From Burkholderia sp. Ax-1724 (GTDB taxonomy: Bacteria > Pseudomonadota > Gammaproteobacteria > Burkholderiales > Burkholderiaceae), in NCBI RefSeq assembly GCF_011752995.1, contig NZ_VWWL01000037.1, positions 1-52,681 on the forward strand: a stretch of 52,681 nt of DNA. The letters are read 5' to 3'. The stretch's first letter is position 1; the number at the start of each line of letters is the position of its first letter. A model generated the notes under the pieces. That model was not told where the DNA came from and made no database searches. It saw nothing but the letters and a program-made list of their open reading frames with translations. Shown here in pieces: positions 1 through 7,884 of the stretch. The position numbers and the translations under genes were made by a program.

Positions 1-1
1 G

Positions 2-976
2 CCGTCCGCGCTCGCGCAGGCGCCGTCGATCCCGGCCGGCGAGGGCGGTTCGCGCCTGCCGAGCCACGCGTCGCCGTCGGTGCGCAAGTTCGCGCGCGAA
101 CTCGGCGTCGACGTCGGCCAGGTGAAGGGCTCGGGTCCGAAGGGCCGCATCACCCAGGCCGACGTGACCGCGTTCGTGAAGGGCGTGATGACGGGCCAGC
201 GCGCGGCGCCGGCTGGCGCGACCGCGCCGGCGAGCGGCGGCGAGCTGAACCTGCTGCCGTGGCCGAAGGTCGACTTCACGAAGTTCGGCCCGGTCGATCC
301 GAAGCCGCTCTCGCGCATCAAGAAGATTTCGGGCGCGAACCTGCATCGCAACTGGGTCATGATTCCGCACGTCACGAATAACGACGAAGCGGACATCACC
401 GAGCTCGAAGCGCTGCGCGTGAAGCTGAACAAGGAGAACGAAAAGGCGGGCGTCAAGTTCACGATGCTCGCGTTCGTGATCAAGGCCTGCGTGGCGGCCC
501 TGAAGAAATTCCCGACGTTCAACGCGAGCCTCGACGGCGACAACCTGGTGTTCAAGCAGTACTACCACATCGGTTTCGCCGCGGACACGCCGAACGGCCT
601 CGTCGTTCCGGTGATTCGCGACGCGGACAAGAAGGGTCTCGTCGACATCGCGAAGGAAATGGCCGATCTGTCGAAGGCCGCGCGCGAAGGCAAGCTGAAG
701 CCGGACCAGATGCAGGGCGGCTGCTTCTCGATCTCGTCGCTGGGCGGCATTGGCGGTACGCATTTCACGCCGATCATCAATGCGCCTGAAGTCGCGATTC
801 TCGGTCTGTCGCGCAGCGCGATGAAGCCGGTGTGGGACGGCAAGCAGTTCGTGCCGCGCCTGACCATGCCGCTGTCGCTGTCGTACGACCATCGCGTGAT
901 CGACGGAGCGGAAGCCGCGCGCTTCAACGCGTACCTGGGTTCGATTCTTGCCGATTTCCGGCGTGTGATTCTTTGA
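2..976 (+). CDS. aceF: Dihydrolipoyllysine acetyltransferase (E2 of pyruvate dehydrogenase), 5'-truncated by the window
   Basis: E2 core of the cytoplasmic pyruvate dehydrogenase complex; it moves the acetyl group from lipoamide to CoA. Only the last 324 codons are present: the reading frame is open from base 2, so the lipoyl domains lie upstream of the window. The visible part begins with an Ala/Pro linker, then a peripheral-subunit-binding domain (window residues about 24-60, with SPSVRKFARELGVD and GSGPKGRI), a second Ala-rich linker, and the catalytic acyltransferase domain ending in the HRVIDG motif (HxxxDG) near base 890. The next gene, lpdA, encodes the E3 subunit of the same complex. 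A 258-bp gap with a repeat element separates them. The call is firm. Confidence 0.97.
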   Translation, partial: PSALAQAPSIPAGEGGSRLPSHASPSVRKFARELGVDVGQVKGSGPKGRITQADVTAFVKGVMTGQRAAPAGATAPASGGELNLLPWPKVDFTKFGPVDPKPLSRIKKISGANLHRNWVMIPHVTNNDEADITELEALRVKLNKENEKAGVKFTMLAFVIKACVAALKKFPTFNASLDGDNLVFKQYYHIGFAADTPNGLVVPVIRDADKKGLVDIAKEMADLSKAAREGKLKPDQMQGGCFSISSLGGIGGTHFTPIINAPEVAILGLSRSAMKPVWDGKQFVPRLTMPLSLSYDHRVIDGAEAARFNAYLGSILADFRRVIL

Positions 977-1043
977 TGTGGTGAGGTGCGCGGGGCGCGG
1001 GCGTGTTGTCTGTGATCCGCGTCTCTCGTTGAACTTGCTTTCA

Positions 1044-1160
1044 TGACGGTCTATTGGCGTCGCCCCTGTGCGGGGCGGCACCTACTTTTCTTTGTCTTCC
1101 AAAGAAAAGTAGGCAAAAGAAAGGCGCGTCCTTGGGCGGACGGCAAAGGATGATTCTGTC
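1044..1160. repeat. Intergenic repeat element with a perfect 14-bp palindrome
   Basis: Between aceF and lpdA lies a block of the form GTCGCCCCTGTGCGGGGCGG, then an inverted repeat with 14-bp perfect arms (1081-1094 CCTACTTTTCTTTG; 1100-1113 CAAAGAAAAGTAGG; 5-nt loop), then a GCAAAAGAAAGG-type stretch. I recall this motif as a dispersed intergenic repeat in Paraburkholderia and Burkholderia genomes. The outer limits given are approximate. It may form a stable hairpin in the aceF-lpdA mRNA. Only one copy is in this window, so its dispersed nature rests on memory, not on the sequence. Confidence 0.6.
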
Positions 1161-1234
1161 CGTGCTTGTGGCGCCTGTCCGACCGAATGTTGCGAGTTCT
1201 CCGCTCATCACGATCAACAGGAGAAGGGGACACT

Positions 1235-2998
1235 ATGAGTCTCGTCGAAGTAAAAGTGCCGGACATCGGTGACTTCAAGGACGTCGACGTCATCGAAGTC
1301 AATATCAAACCGGGCGACGTCATCGAGCAGGAGCAGTCGCTGCTGACGCTCGAATCCGACAAGGCGTCGATGGAAGTGCCGAGCGACACCGCCGGCACCG
1401 TCAAGGAAGTGCGCATCAAGCCGGGCGACAAGGTTTCGCAGGGTACGGTGATCGCGCTGGTCGAGGCGGCAGCAGGCGGCGCGACCGCCGCGGCTCCGGC
1501 GCCGGCTCCCGCCGCCGCGCCTGCACCCGCTGCCGCACCGAAGGCCGCCACACCCGCGCCGCAGGCCGGCAGCTATGCCGGCGGCGCCGACATCGAGTGC
1601 GACATGCTCGTGCTCGGCTCGGGCCCGGGCGGCTATTCGGCGGCGTTCCGTTCCGCCGACCTCGGTATGAAGACCGTGCTGGTCGAGCGTTATTCGACGC
1701 TCGGCGGCGTGTGTCTGAACGTCGGCTGCATTCCGTCGAAGGCGCTGCTGCACACCGCGCTCGTCATCGACGAAGCGGCTGATCTCGCCTCGCACGGCAT
1801 CACGTTCGGCAAGCCGCAGATCGATCTCGACAAGCTGCGCGACTTCAAGTCGGGCGTCGTCAAGAAGCTGACCGGCGGTCTCGCCGGCATGGCGAAGGCG
1901 CGCAAGGTCGAAGTCGTGACGGGCACCGGCGCGTTCGTCGATCCGTACCACATGGAAGTGCAGACCGAGGGCGGCAAGAAGGTCGTCAAGTTCAGGCAGG
2001 CGATCATCGCCGCGGGTTCGGAAGCGGTGAAGCTGCCGTTCATTCCGGAAGACCCGCGGGTGGTCGATTCGACCGGCGCGCTCGAACTGCGCCAGATTCC
2101 GCAGCGCATGCTCGTGATCGGCGGCGGCATCATCGGTCTGGAAATGGCGACCGTGTACTCGACGCTCGGCGCGCAGATCGACGTGGTCGAAATGCTCGAC
2201 GGCCTGATGGCCGGCGCGGACCGCGATCTCGTCAAGGTCTGGGAGAAGTACAACAGCAAGCGTTTCGCGAACGTGATGCTGAAGACCAAGACCACCGCCG
2301 CCGAGGCGAAGGACGACGGCATCTACGTGTCGTTCGAAGGCGAGAAGGCGCCGGCCGGGCCGCAGCGCTACGACCTCGTGCTGGTGGCCGTCGGCCGTAC
2401 GCCGAACGGCAAGCGCATCGGCGCGGAGAAGGCTGGCGTGGCGGTGACGGAGCGCGGCTTCATCGAAGTCGACCAGCAGCAGCGCACCAACGTGCCGCAC
2501 ATCTTCGCGATCGGCGATATCGTCGGTCAGCCGATGCTCGCGCACAAGGCGGTGCACGAGGGTCACGTGGCAGCTGAGGTCGCGCATGGCGAGAAGGCGT
2601 ACTTCGACGCGATGCAGATTCCGTCAGTGGCTTACACCGATCCGGAAGTGGCATGGGCCGGCAAGACGGAAGACCAGCTCAAGGCCGCCGGCGTCAAGTT
2701 CGGCAAGGCGGTGTTCCCGTGGGCCGCGTCGGGCCGCGCGATCGCCAACGGCCGCGACGAAGGCTTTACGAAGCTGCTGTTCGATGAAGAGACGCATCGC
2801 GTGATCGGCGGCGGTATCGTCGGTCTCAATGCGGGAGATCTGATCAGCGAAGTGTGCCTCGCGATCGAGATGGGCGCGGACGCGACGGATATCGGCAAGA
2901 CGATCCATCCGCATCCGACGCTCGGCGAATCGGTCGGCATGGCTGCGGAGTTGTATGAAGGCGTCTGTACCGATCTGCCGCCGGTGAAGAAGAAGTAA
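1235..2998 (+). CDS. lpdA: Dihydrolipoyl dehydrogenase (E3 of pyruvate dehydrogenase) with N-terminal lipoyl domain
   Basis: FAD-dependent E3 that reoxidises dihydrolipoamide with NAD+ in the pyruvate dehydrogenase complex. The 587-residue protein starts with a lipoyl domain (residues 1-80; the ESDKASMEVPS motif carries the lipoyl-lysine), followed by an Ala/Pro linker (about 85-115). The flavoprotein disulfide reductase part follows: FAD-binding GSGPGGYSAAF, the redox-active pair GGVCLNVGCIPSKA, NAD-binding GGGIIGLEMA, and the C-terminal dimerisation domain with the HPHPTLGE active-site His. The lipoyl extension makes it longer than the usual 470-residue E3 and is typical of beta-proteobacterial PDH operons. 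ATG 1235 was chosen because AGGAGA lies 10 nt upstream and MSLVEVKVPDIGDF is the family start; an in-frame ATG at 1166 is not conserved-looking. Confidence 0.97.
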   Translation: MSLVEVKVPDIGDFKDVDVIEVNIKPGDVIEQEQSLLTLESDKASMEVPSDTAGTVKEVRIKPGDKVSQGTVIALVEAAAGGATAAAPAPAPAAAPAPAAAPKAATPAPQAGSYAGGADIECDMLVLGSGPGGYSAAFRSADLGMKTVLVERYSTLGGVCLNVGCIPSKALLHTALVIDEAADLASHGITFGKPQIDLDKLRDFKSGVVKKLTGGLAGMAKARKVEVVTGTGAFVDPYHMEVQTEGGKKVVKFRQAIIAAGSEAVKLPFIPEDPRVVDSTGALELRQIPQRMLVIGGGIIGLEMATVYSTLGAQIDVVEMLDGLMAGADRDLVKVWEKYNSKRFANVMLKTKTTAAEAKDDGIYVSFEGEKAPAGPQRYDLVLVAVGRTPNGKRIGAEKAGVAVTERGFIEVDQQQRTNVPHIFAIGDIVGQPMLAHKAVHEGHVAAEVAHGEKAYFDAMQIPSVAYTDPEVAWAGKTEDQLKAAGVKFGKAVFPWAASGRAIANGRDEGFTKLLFDEETHRVIGGGIVGLNAGDLISEVCLAIEMGADATDIGKTIHPHPTLGESVGMAAELYEGVCTDLPPVKKK

Positions 2999-3051
2999 GA
3001 CGGTTCGGCCTGCCTCGTCGCGATCGCGCGAGGCGGGTCGAAGCGGTCAAT

Positions 3052-3087
3052 AAAAAAAGCGCACCCCTTGCGGAGTGCGCTTTTTTT
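3052..3087 (+). terminator. Rho-independent terminator after lpdA
   Basis: Stem GCGCACCCC / GGAGTGCGC (one C-A mismatch) with loop TTGC-like bases, preceded by seven A and followed by seven T. It sits about 55 bp after the lpdA stop. The A and T runs on both sides make it usable in either direction. Confidence 0.9.
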
Positions 3088-3180
3088 CATGGCTGGGGAA
3101 TGTGGCAGAGCAGGGCGCAAGCGTTGCAGTGAACTGCACGCATGCATCGTTTTCCGCATTCACCCGGCGGCGACGGCGGG

Positions 3181-3207
3181 AAAAAAAATCCCGGCAGTTG
3201 CGCCGGG
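3181..3207 (-). terminator. Rho-independent terminator for the phasin gene
   Basis: Read on the minus strand: stem CCCGGC / GCCGGG (3202-3207 with 3190-3195), 6-nt loop, then A and a run of eight T (3188-3181). It lies about 165 bp downstream of the phasin stop codon. A GC hairpin with arms ACGCCCCG / CGGGGCGT (3333-3340 and 3348-3355) sits closer to the stop but lacks a T run. Confidence 0.75.
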
Positions 3208-3370
3208 CAAACGATACGTCATTTCAACGTATCGGAGCGTTCGGCCAATCAAACCGTGTGAGCGGCAACGGCACGACGCTGTTGCTTGCAAGAACGCCGG
3301 CGCAGCGGGAACGCTGGGCCGGCGTGAAAGCGACGCCCCGACGAATGCGGGGCGTGGACGGATGTGAAAC

Positions 3371-3943
3371 TTAGACCGTCTTCTTGGCTGCGCGCGAAGC
3401 TTGCGCGGCGGCTTGCGAAGCTGCCTTCGACGCGGCCGTTGCAGCTGCGTTGAAGTTGCTTTCAGCGATTTCGACAGCCTGGCGGGTTGCCTTGTGGACC
3501 GTTTCGTACGTCGTGTTGGCAGCGGTGATCGCCGACTTCATCACGGCGACAGCGGTTTCCGAACCAGCCGGTGCGTTCTTCGCAACGTTTTCGACGAGTG
3601 CCTGGACCTTGCGGTTTTGTTCTTCGAATTGGGCTTCAGCGACGCGGGTGAATTCGCCTTGCGTTGCCGAGACGATTTCGTACACGTGACGGCCATACGA
3701 CAGCGCCTTTTCAGCCACCGGCTGCGCGAGGCTCGCTTGCAGGGCCAGCAGTTCTTGTGCGTCCTTCACCGACAGCGCGCGCTGGGTGTTTTCCTGGCTT
3801 TCCGCGAGCGTCGACTTCACGACTTGCAGGTTCAGTTCAACCAGCTTTTCGACGCCTTCGAATGCTTTGGTCGTCAGGCCGAACAGGGTTTCGAAATTGG
3901 CTTTCTGGGCTGCGGCGAATTGCTCGGGGGTCAGCAGAGTCAT
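3371..3943 (-). CDS. phaP: Phasin family protein (PHA granule surface protein)
   Basis: Phasins coat intracellular polyhydroxyalkanoate granules and control their size and number. The 190-residue protein fits the Phasin_2 family: N-terminal MTLLTPEQFAAAQKANFETL, then an amphipathic, almost wholly helical body and an Ala/Lys-rich C terminus (repeated AASKAASQAAAQASRAAKK-like residues, about 165-190). No signal peptide, no membrane helix and no Cys. ATG 3943 has AGGAG about 10 nt upstream. It converges with lpdA, the common Burkholderia arrangement. The promoter at 4058-4085 and the two palindromes beside it suggest control by the PHA-sensing repressor PhaR (inference). The name phaP is by family; Burkholderia carry several phasins and this one may not be the major one. 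Confidence 0.9.
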   Translation of the reverse strand: MTLLTPEQFAAAQKANFETLFGLTTKAFEGVEKLVELNLQVVKSTLAESQENTQRALSVKDAQELLALQASLAQPVAEKALSYGRHVYEIVSATQGEFTRVAEAQFEEQNRKVQALVENVAKNAPAGSETAVAVMKSAITAANTTYETVHKATRQAVEIAESNFNAAATAASKAASQAAAQASRAAKKTV

Positions 3944-4033
3944 GGTTTACGCTCCTGGATCGCGGTCTGTCTGTGCGGACCGCATTGGGTTAGTGGCGAG
4001 ACGCAGGTGATCGTCTGCCTGGACCGCGATGTA

Positions 4034-4049
4034 TTGTGCATCGCAGCAA
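4034..4049 (-). promoter_or_regulatory. Putative PhaR-like operator, start-site side of the phasin promoter
   Basis: TTGTGCATCGCAGCAA on the plus strand, an imperfect palindrome (TTG.TGC / GCA..CAA) just downstream of the phasin -10 box, where the transcript would start. It shares TTGTGC.TCGCA with the perfect palindrome at 4093-4107. TGC...GCA palindromes are the known kind of PhaR site; assignment to PhaR is inference. Confidence 0.5.
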
Positions 4050-4057
4050 TGGTTCCC

Positions 4058-4085
4058 ATTTTAAGATCGCTTCAAAGATTGTCAA
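4058..4085 (-). promoter_or_regulatory. Sigma-70 promoter of the phasin gene
   Basis: On the minus strand: TTGACA (4085-4080), 16-nt spacer, TAAAAT (4063-4058). This is a near-consensus promoter reading toward the phasin ATG at 3943, leaving a leader of about 105 nt. It is bracketed by the two palindromes at 4034-4049 and 4093-4107. Confidence 0.8.
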
Positions 4086-4092
4086 GTATTTT

Positions 4093-4107
4093 TTGTGCGT
4101 CGCACAA
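4093..4107 (-). promoter_or_regulatory. Putative PhaR-like operator upstream of the phasin -35 box
   Basis: Perfect palindrome TTGTGCG-T-CGCACAA, ending 7 bp upstream of the phasin -35 hexamer. It is related to the box at 4034-4049. A repressor bound at both boxes would cover the promoter from both sides. Confidence 0.55.
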
Positions 4108-4648
4108 TATTAAGAAAGTGCTGATAAAACAATACGTTATGCGGTAGGCATGTCATACATGTGACGCAGAACGATTTGATCGTTGCACCGCGTCGATGCG
4201 AGATAAAGCACTCCATGCTCTCGTTTCGCGGAATTATTTTTCCTGCGGCCGGTGACGATACTGGTGGGGGAGCGAGCATGCGCCCGCAAAAACCGGCAAA
4301 ATTGCGTTCGATGTAAACCACAAACTGCTACGGAACGTTAAGCGTTCATGACAGTCGAACGCGCGTTGTCGGCTTCGGCAGATGCTTAAGAAATATCTGT
4401 CGCCAAGCCACAACGCCCTCGCGGCACGGCGCTGCGGTACGTGCCGATGCCTGACCGTATTTCCCCGGATCAAGGTTGTCTCGAAATTGTCGTTATGCTG
4501 CAAGAATCTCCTCGATTCTTGCGCATGGCCGCAATGGCGGGACATGGCTAGCGACGATCGTTTTTTTCGATCGAGTCGCGGCACTTATTTGCGTTTTCGC
4601 GATCGGAGCTTACAAGCCGGTTTAAGGAGCGCGTATAAGTGCTTCAAA
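4108..4648. other. Non-coding stretch between the phasin and pbpG promoters
   Basis: About 540 bp with lower GC than its surroundings and several T runs. Reading frames here show no codon bias, no ribosome site and no recognisable protein. Together with the two promoters at its ends it forms the 769-bp divergent intergenic region 3944-4712. I see no RNA gene that I can support. Confidence 0.6.
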
Positions 4649-4677
4649 TTGCTAATTTTTCGTTGCTTTACTACACT
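4649..4677 (+). promoter_or_regulatory. Sigma-70 promoter of pbpG
   Basis: TTGCTA (4649-4654), 17-nt spacer, TACACT (4672-4677). It would start transcription near 4684, about 30 nt before the pbpG ATG at 4713. Confidence 0.55.
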
Positions 4678-4712
4678 TGCGGAAACCTCTCGCCGCTCCC
4701 TATCGAACACCC

Positions 4713-5915
4713 ATGAAAACCGACATGTTTTCGTCGCTGAAAGTGATCCACGGCGCGGCGCGCAGCACCGCTCTGTCGGTGGCCGTCTCCCTGGCCGTCG
4801 CAACGGCGTTTGCCGCGCCTGTCAACACTTTTGCAGCCACGACTGCCGCAACCGCAAAAACTTCCAAACACGTCAAAACGGCTAAAACCGCCAAAAAGCC
4901 GGCCCCGGCAGCCGCCACCGCGAAGGTGTCGAGCCGCTCGGTCAAGGCAGGCAAGGGTGCGGTCGTCAAGGCGGCCGCCGCCGAGGACGAAGCACCGCGC
5001 GCGGGCGCGCGCCGCAAGCGCGTGACGTTCGCGGCGAACGGCCGCCATCACTCGGCCGTGCGGCGCGTCGCGTATGAGCCGCGTTCGCCTTCGGTCGGGC
5101 AGGCTTTCGGTCTGCACGAAACGCCCGACGCGCTGATGCTGCGCTCGAGCGTCGCCTACGTGATCGACCAGAATAGCGGCGAGCCGCTCTTCGACAAGAA
5201 CTCGCGGGCCGTTGTGCCGATCGCATCGATCAGCAAGCTGATGACCGCGATGGTCGTGCTCGATTCGAAAGAGCCGATGACCGATCAGATCGAAGTCACC
5301 GACGAAGACCGCGACTACGTGAAGAACACCGGCTCGCGTCTGTCGGTGGGCTCGGTGCTGTCGCGCGAAGACATGCTGCATATCGCGCTGATGGCGTCGG
5401 AAAACCGTGCCGCGGCCGCGCTGTCGCGCTATTACCCGGGCGGCCGCCCGGCGTTCCTCGCCGCGATGAACGCGAAGGCGAAGCAGCTCGGCATGACCGA
5501 CACGCATTTCGAGAGCCCGACCGGCCTGACGAGCATGAATGTGTCGACCGCGCGCGATCTCGTGAAGATGGTCAACGCGGCGTATCAGTACCCGCTGATC
5601 CGCAAGTTCTCGACCGATCACAGCTACGAGGTGTACACGGGCAAGCGCACGCTCGCCTACAACAGCACGAACGCGCTCGTGCGCAACCCGACGTGGGACA
5701 TCGGTCTGCAGAAGACCGGTTTCATCAACGAGGCGGGTGAGTGCCTCGTGATGCAGGCGACCATTCATGGCCGTCCGATGGTGATGGTACTGCTCGACTC
5801 GTCGGGCAAATACTCGCGTTTCGCGGACGCGGCACGTCTGCGCACGTGGATCGACAACGGCGGCGGCGAGCAGCCGCGCATTACGAGCGCCGATGCCGGC
5901 GGTTCGGGTATCTGA
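4713..5915 (+). CDS. pbpG: D-alanyl-D-alanine endopeptidase / PBP7-type S11 peptidase
   Basis: Periplasmic S11 serine peptidase acting on murein peptides (DD-endo/carboxypeptidase). The 400-residue protein has a signal peptide (MKTDMFSSLK..., hydrophobic stretch about 17-35, cut near AFA-AP), then a long Lys/Ala-rich low-complexity linker (about 40-95). The catalytic domain has all three penicillin-binding motifs: S172-I-S-K175, S229-E-N231 and K334-T-G336. The low-complexity linker accounts for its being longer than the 310-residue E. coli PbpG. ATG 4713 gives the proper signal peptide; an ATG at 4677 in the same frame would overlap the -10 box. It stands alone, ended by a strong terminator. 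Confidence 0.9.
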   Translation: MKTDMFSSLKVIHGAARSTALSVAVSLAVATAFAAPVNTFAATTAATAKTSKHVKTAKTAKKPAPAAATAKVSSRSVKAGKGAVVKAAAAEDEAPRAGARRKRVTFAANGRHHSAVRRVAYEPRSPSVGQAFGLHETPDALMLRSSVAYVIDQNSGEPLFDKNSRAVVPIASISKLMTAMVVLDSKEPMTDQIEVTDEDRDYVKNTGSRLSVGSVLSREDMLHIALMASENRAAAALSRYYPGGRPAFLAAMNAKAKQLGMTDTHFESPTGLTSMNVSTARDLVKMVNAAYQYPLIRKFSTDHSYEVYTGKRTLAYNSTNALVRNPTWDIGLQKTGFINEAGECLVMQATIHGRPMVMVLLDSSGKYSRFADAARLRTWIDNGGGEQPRITSADAGGSGI

Positions 5916-5982
5916 TGTCTGAACGATTGCCGTAGCCGGTTTTCGGACCGGCAGCGCGTACCGGCAGCGGTGATCCTGCAAG

Positions 5983-6011
5983 AAAAAAGCCTCGCGAATG
6001 CGAGGCTTTTT
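5983..6011 (+). terminator. Rho-independent terminator between pbpG and the IclR gene
   Basis: Stem AAGCCTCGC / GCGAGGCTT with a 4-nt loop, A run before and T run after. It serves pbpG on the plus strand and can serve the IclR gene, which ends at 6067 on the minus strand. Confidence 0.85.
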
Positions 6012-6066
6012 GCATGGCGCCGGGAAAGGTGCCGCGGACGGCGCGGCCGCGTTTCGTCGACTCCCG

Positions 6067-6879
6067 CTACGTATGCTGGCCGTGCGAGTGCGAATGACCC
6101 TGCTGCGCGTGCGGCCGATAACCCAGCGCTTCCGAAATCATCAGTGCGGTCTGACTCAGTTGCCCGAGCCACGAGTCCTGCAGGCGATCCGCCGGCGCCG
6201 ATAGCGACAGCCCCGCGACGAGCTTGCCGGTATCGTCGTAAATGCCGGCTGCGATGCAGCGCACGCCGAGCTCCAGCTCCTCGTTATCGCGCGCGCAGGC
6301 CTGCTGGCGCACATGCGACAACTCGCGTTCGAGTTTCGCCAGATCGGTGATGCTGTTCTGCGTATGGCCGGAGAGGCCGGTACGCGTGGCATACGCGCGC
6401 ACGCGGGTCGCTTCGTCGGCGGCGAGGAACAGCTTGCCGACCGAGGTCAGATGCAGCGGCGCGCGTCCGCCGATGGCCCGCACCACCTGCATGCCCGAAC
6501 GTTCCGAATACGCACGCTCGATATAGACGATCTCGTCGCCCTGACGCACCGACAGGTTCACGGTCTGCCCGGTCTGCCGATGCAGTTCGCGCATCGGCGT
6601 GAGCGCCGCGTCGCGCACCGAGAGGCGCGCCTTCACCAGATTGCCCAGTTCGAGCAGGCGCATGCCGAGGCGGTAGGTGCCGGGGTCCGACCGGTCGACG
6701 AGGCGGCACATCACCATGTCGTTCAGGATGCGGTGCGCCGTGGACGGGTGCAACTCCGTGCGGATGGCGAGTTCTTTCAGGCTGACCGGGTCGCTATGCG
6801 CTGCGAGTGCATCGAGCAGGCGCATCATGCGTTCGATCACCTGGATCGAAGTTTTGGGATCCGGGTTCGTATCGCTCAT
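6067..6879 (-). CDS. IclR family transcriptional regulator
   Basis: DNA-binding regulator of 270 residues. The N-terminal winged helix-turn-helix spans about residues 11-75 (SIQVIERMMRLLDALA..., recognition helix near HPSTAHRILNDM), and the effector-binding IclR domain follows (about 90-255). The C terminus ends in a His-rich tail (last 14 residues contain five His), which is unusual for the family. The gene is divergent from lutA with 178 bp between the starts, so it probably controls the lut genes and itself (inference). Lactate operons are more often governed by GntR-type LldR or LutR, which makes this pairing less usual. ATG 6879 is the first in frame; no strong ribosome site is seen. Confidence 0.88.
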   Translation of the reverse strand: MSDTNPDPKTSIQVIERMMRLLDALAAHSDPVSLKELAIRTELHPSTAHRILNDMVMCRLVDRSDPGTYRLGMRLLELGNLVKARLSVRDAALTPMRELHRQTGQTVNLSVRQGDEIVYIERAYSERSGMQVVRAIGGRAPLHLTSVGKLFLAADEATRVRAYATRTGLSGHTQNSITDLAKLERELSHVRQQACARDNEELELGVRCIAAGIYDDTGKLVAGLSLSAPADRLQDSWLGQLSQTALMISEALGYRPHAQQGHSHSHGQHT

Positions 6880-6945
6880 ATGAGAATCGGTAGATGCGTC
6901 AAACAGCGAAAGCCGATTGTATCTCGTATGGTGAAAAAAGCGAAC

Positions 6946-6959
6946 GCGCTTCGAAGCGC
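6946..6959. promoter_or_regulatory. 14-bp palindrome in the IclR-lutA divergent region
   Basis: GCGCTTCGAAGCGC, a perfect palindrome lying 66 bp from the IclR start and 42 bp upstream of the lutA -35 box. It is a candidate operator for the IclR regulator; GC-rich DNA gives such palindromes by chance, so the support is weak. Confidence 0.3.
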
Positions 6960-7001
6960 TCCTCGAATCCGCCGCGCGCCGCGTCCTATGCCTTCTGGCC
7001 G

Positions 7002-7030
7002 TTGGTGTTGCGCGGCAAACAGCGGATAAT
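7002..7030 (+). promoter_or_regulatory. Probable sigma-70 promoter of lutAB
   Basis: TTGGTG (7002-7007), 17-nt spacer, GATAAT (7025-7030). The leader would be about 20 nt and holds an AAGGAGG ribosome site just before ATG 7058. Confidence 0.5.
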
Positions 7031-7057
7031 CAGGGACGTTTCCCCGAAGGAGGGTCC

Positions 7058-7783
7058 ATGCGAGTCGGATTGTTCGTCACCTGTCTGATCGACCTGATGC
7101 GTCCCGAAATCGGTTTTTCGGTCATCAAGCTGATCGAAGGCGCCGGTTTCGAGGTCGCGGTGCCGCCCGCGCAAACCTGCTGCGGCCAGCCCGCGTATAA
7201 CTCGGGCGACCGCCGTCTCGCGCGCGATCTCGCCGAGAAGACCCTGCGCGAATTCGAGCAGTTCGACTACGTGGTGGTGCCGTCGGGCTCGTGCGGCGGC
7301 ATGATCCGCGCGCACTACGGCGACCTGTTCGGCGACGATCCCGAACTGATGAACCGCTTCGGCCGGCTGCGTGCGAAGGTGTTCGAGCTGACCGATTTTC
7401 TCGTCAACGTGGCGAAGGTGCAGTTGCAGCCGGGCCGGTTCGAGGGGCAGGTGACCTATCACGACTCGTGCTCGGGCCTGCGCGAACTCGGCGTGAAAGC
7501 GCAGCCGCGCGAGCTGCTCGCGCAGGTGGGCGTCGCGGTGACGGAGATGCAGGGCTGCGAACATTGCTGCGGCTTCGGCGGCACCTTCGCGGTCAAGTAC
7601 GGCGACATCTCGACGGCGATCGTCGACGAAAAATGCGCGAACATCGCCGCGAGCGGCGCAGGCACCGTGGTGCTCGGCGACCTCGGCTGCATGCTCAATA
7701 TCGAAGGGCGCCTGCGTCGCAACGGGGATTCGACGACGCGCGTGCTGCATATCGCGCAGGTGCTGGCCGGCGACGTGCAATGA
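7058..7783 (+). CDS. lutA: Lactate utilisation (Fe-S)-binding oxidoreductase subunit LutA
   Basis: First subunit of the LutABC (YkgEFG) L-lactate oxidising complex, cytoplasmic, feeding electrons from lactate to the respiratory chain. The 241-residue protein has two CCG-type cysteine-rich domains (TCCGQPAYNSG near residue 45 and CEHCCGFGGTF near residue 170), the signature of the heterodisulfide-reductase-D-like family that also includes GlcF and GlpC. ATG 7058 follows a full AAGGAGG. lutB starts 101 bp after its stop, in the same direction. The family also covers glycolate oxidase subunits, but the LUD-domain partner downstream points to lactate. Confidence 0.9.
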   Translation: MRVGLFVTCLIDLMRPEIGFSVIKLIEGAGFEVAVPPAQTCCGQPAYNSGDRRLARDLAEKTLREFEQFDYVVVPSGSCGGMIRAHYGDLFGDDPELMNRFGRLRAKVFELTDFLVNVAKVQLQPGRFEGQVTYHDSCSGLRELGVKAQPRELLAQVGVAVTEMQGCEHCCGFGGTFAVKYGDISTAIVDEKCANIAASGAGTVVLGDLGCMLNIEGRLRRNGDSTTRVLHIAQVLAGDVQ

Positions 7784-7884
7784 GCCGCGGGCCGCGGCGC
7801 GCCGCCCGCCATGTGCCGCTTACGCTTCTTTTTGGCGCGCGTGTTTGAGGCGTGCGCCTCGCTCCGATTCCGTCCAAGGCTGCC

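Noticed and set aside
4382..4885. A 167-codon plus-strand frame crossing the pbpG promoter and start
   Set aside because: It is rich in Cys, Arg and Ser, lacks genome-like codon bias and overlaps a well supported gene in another frame.
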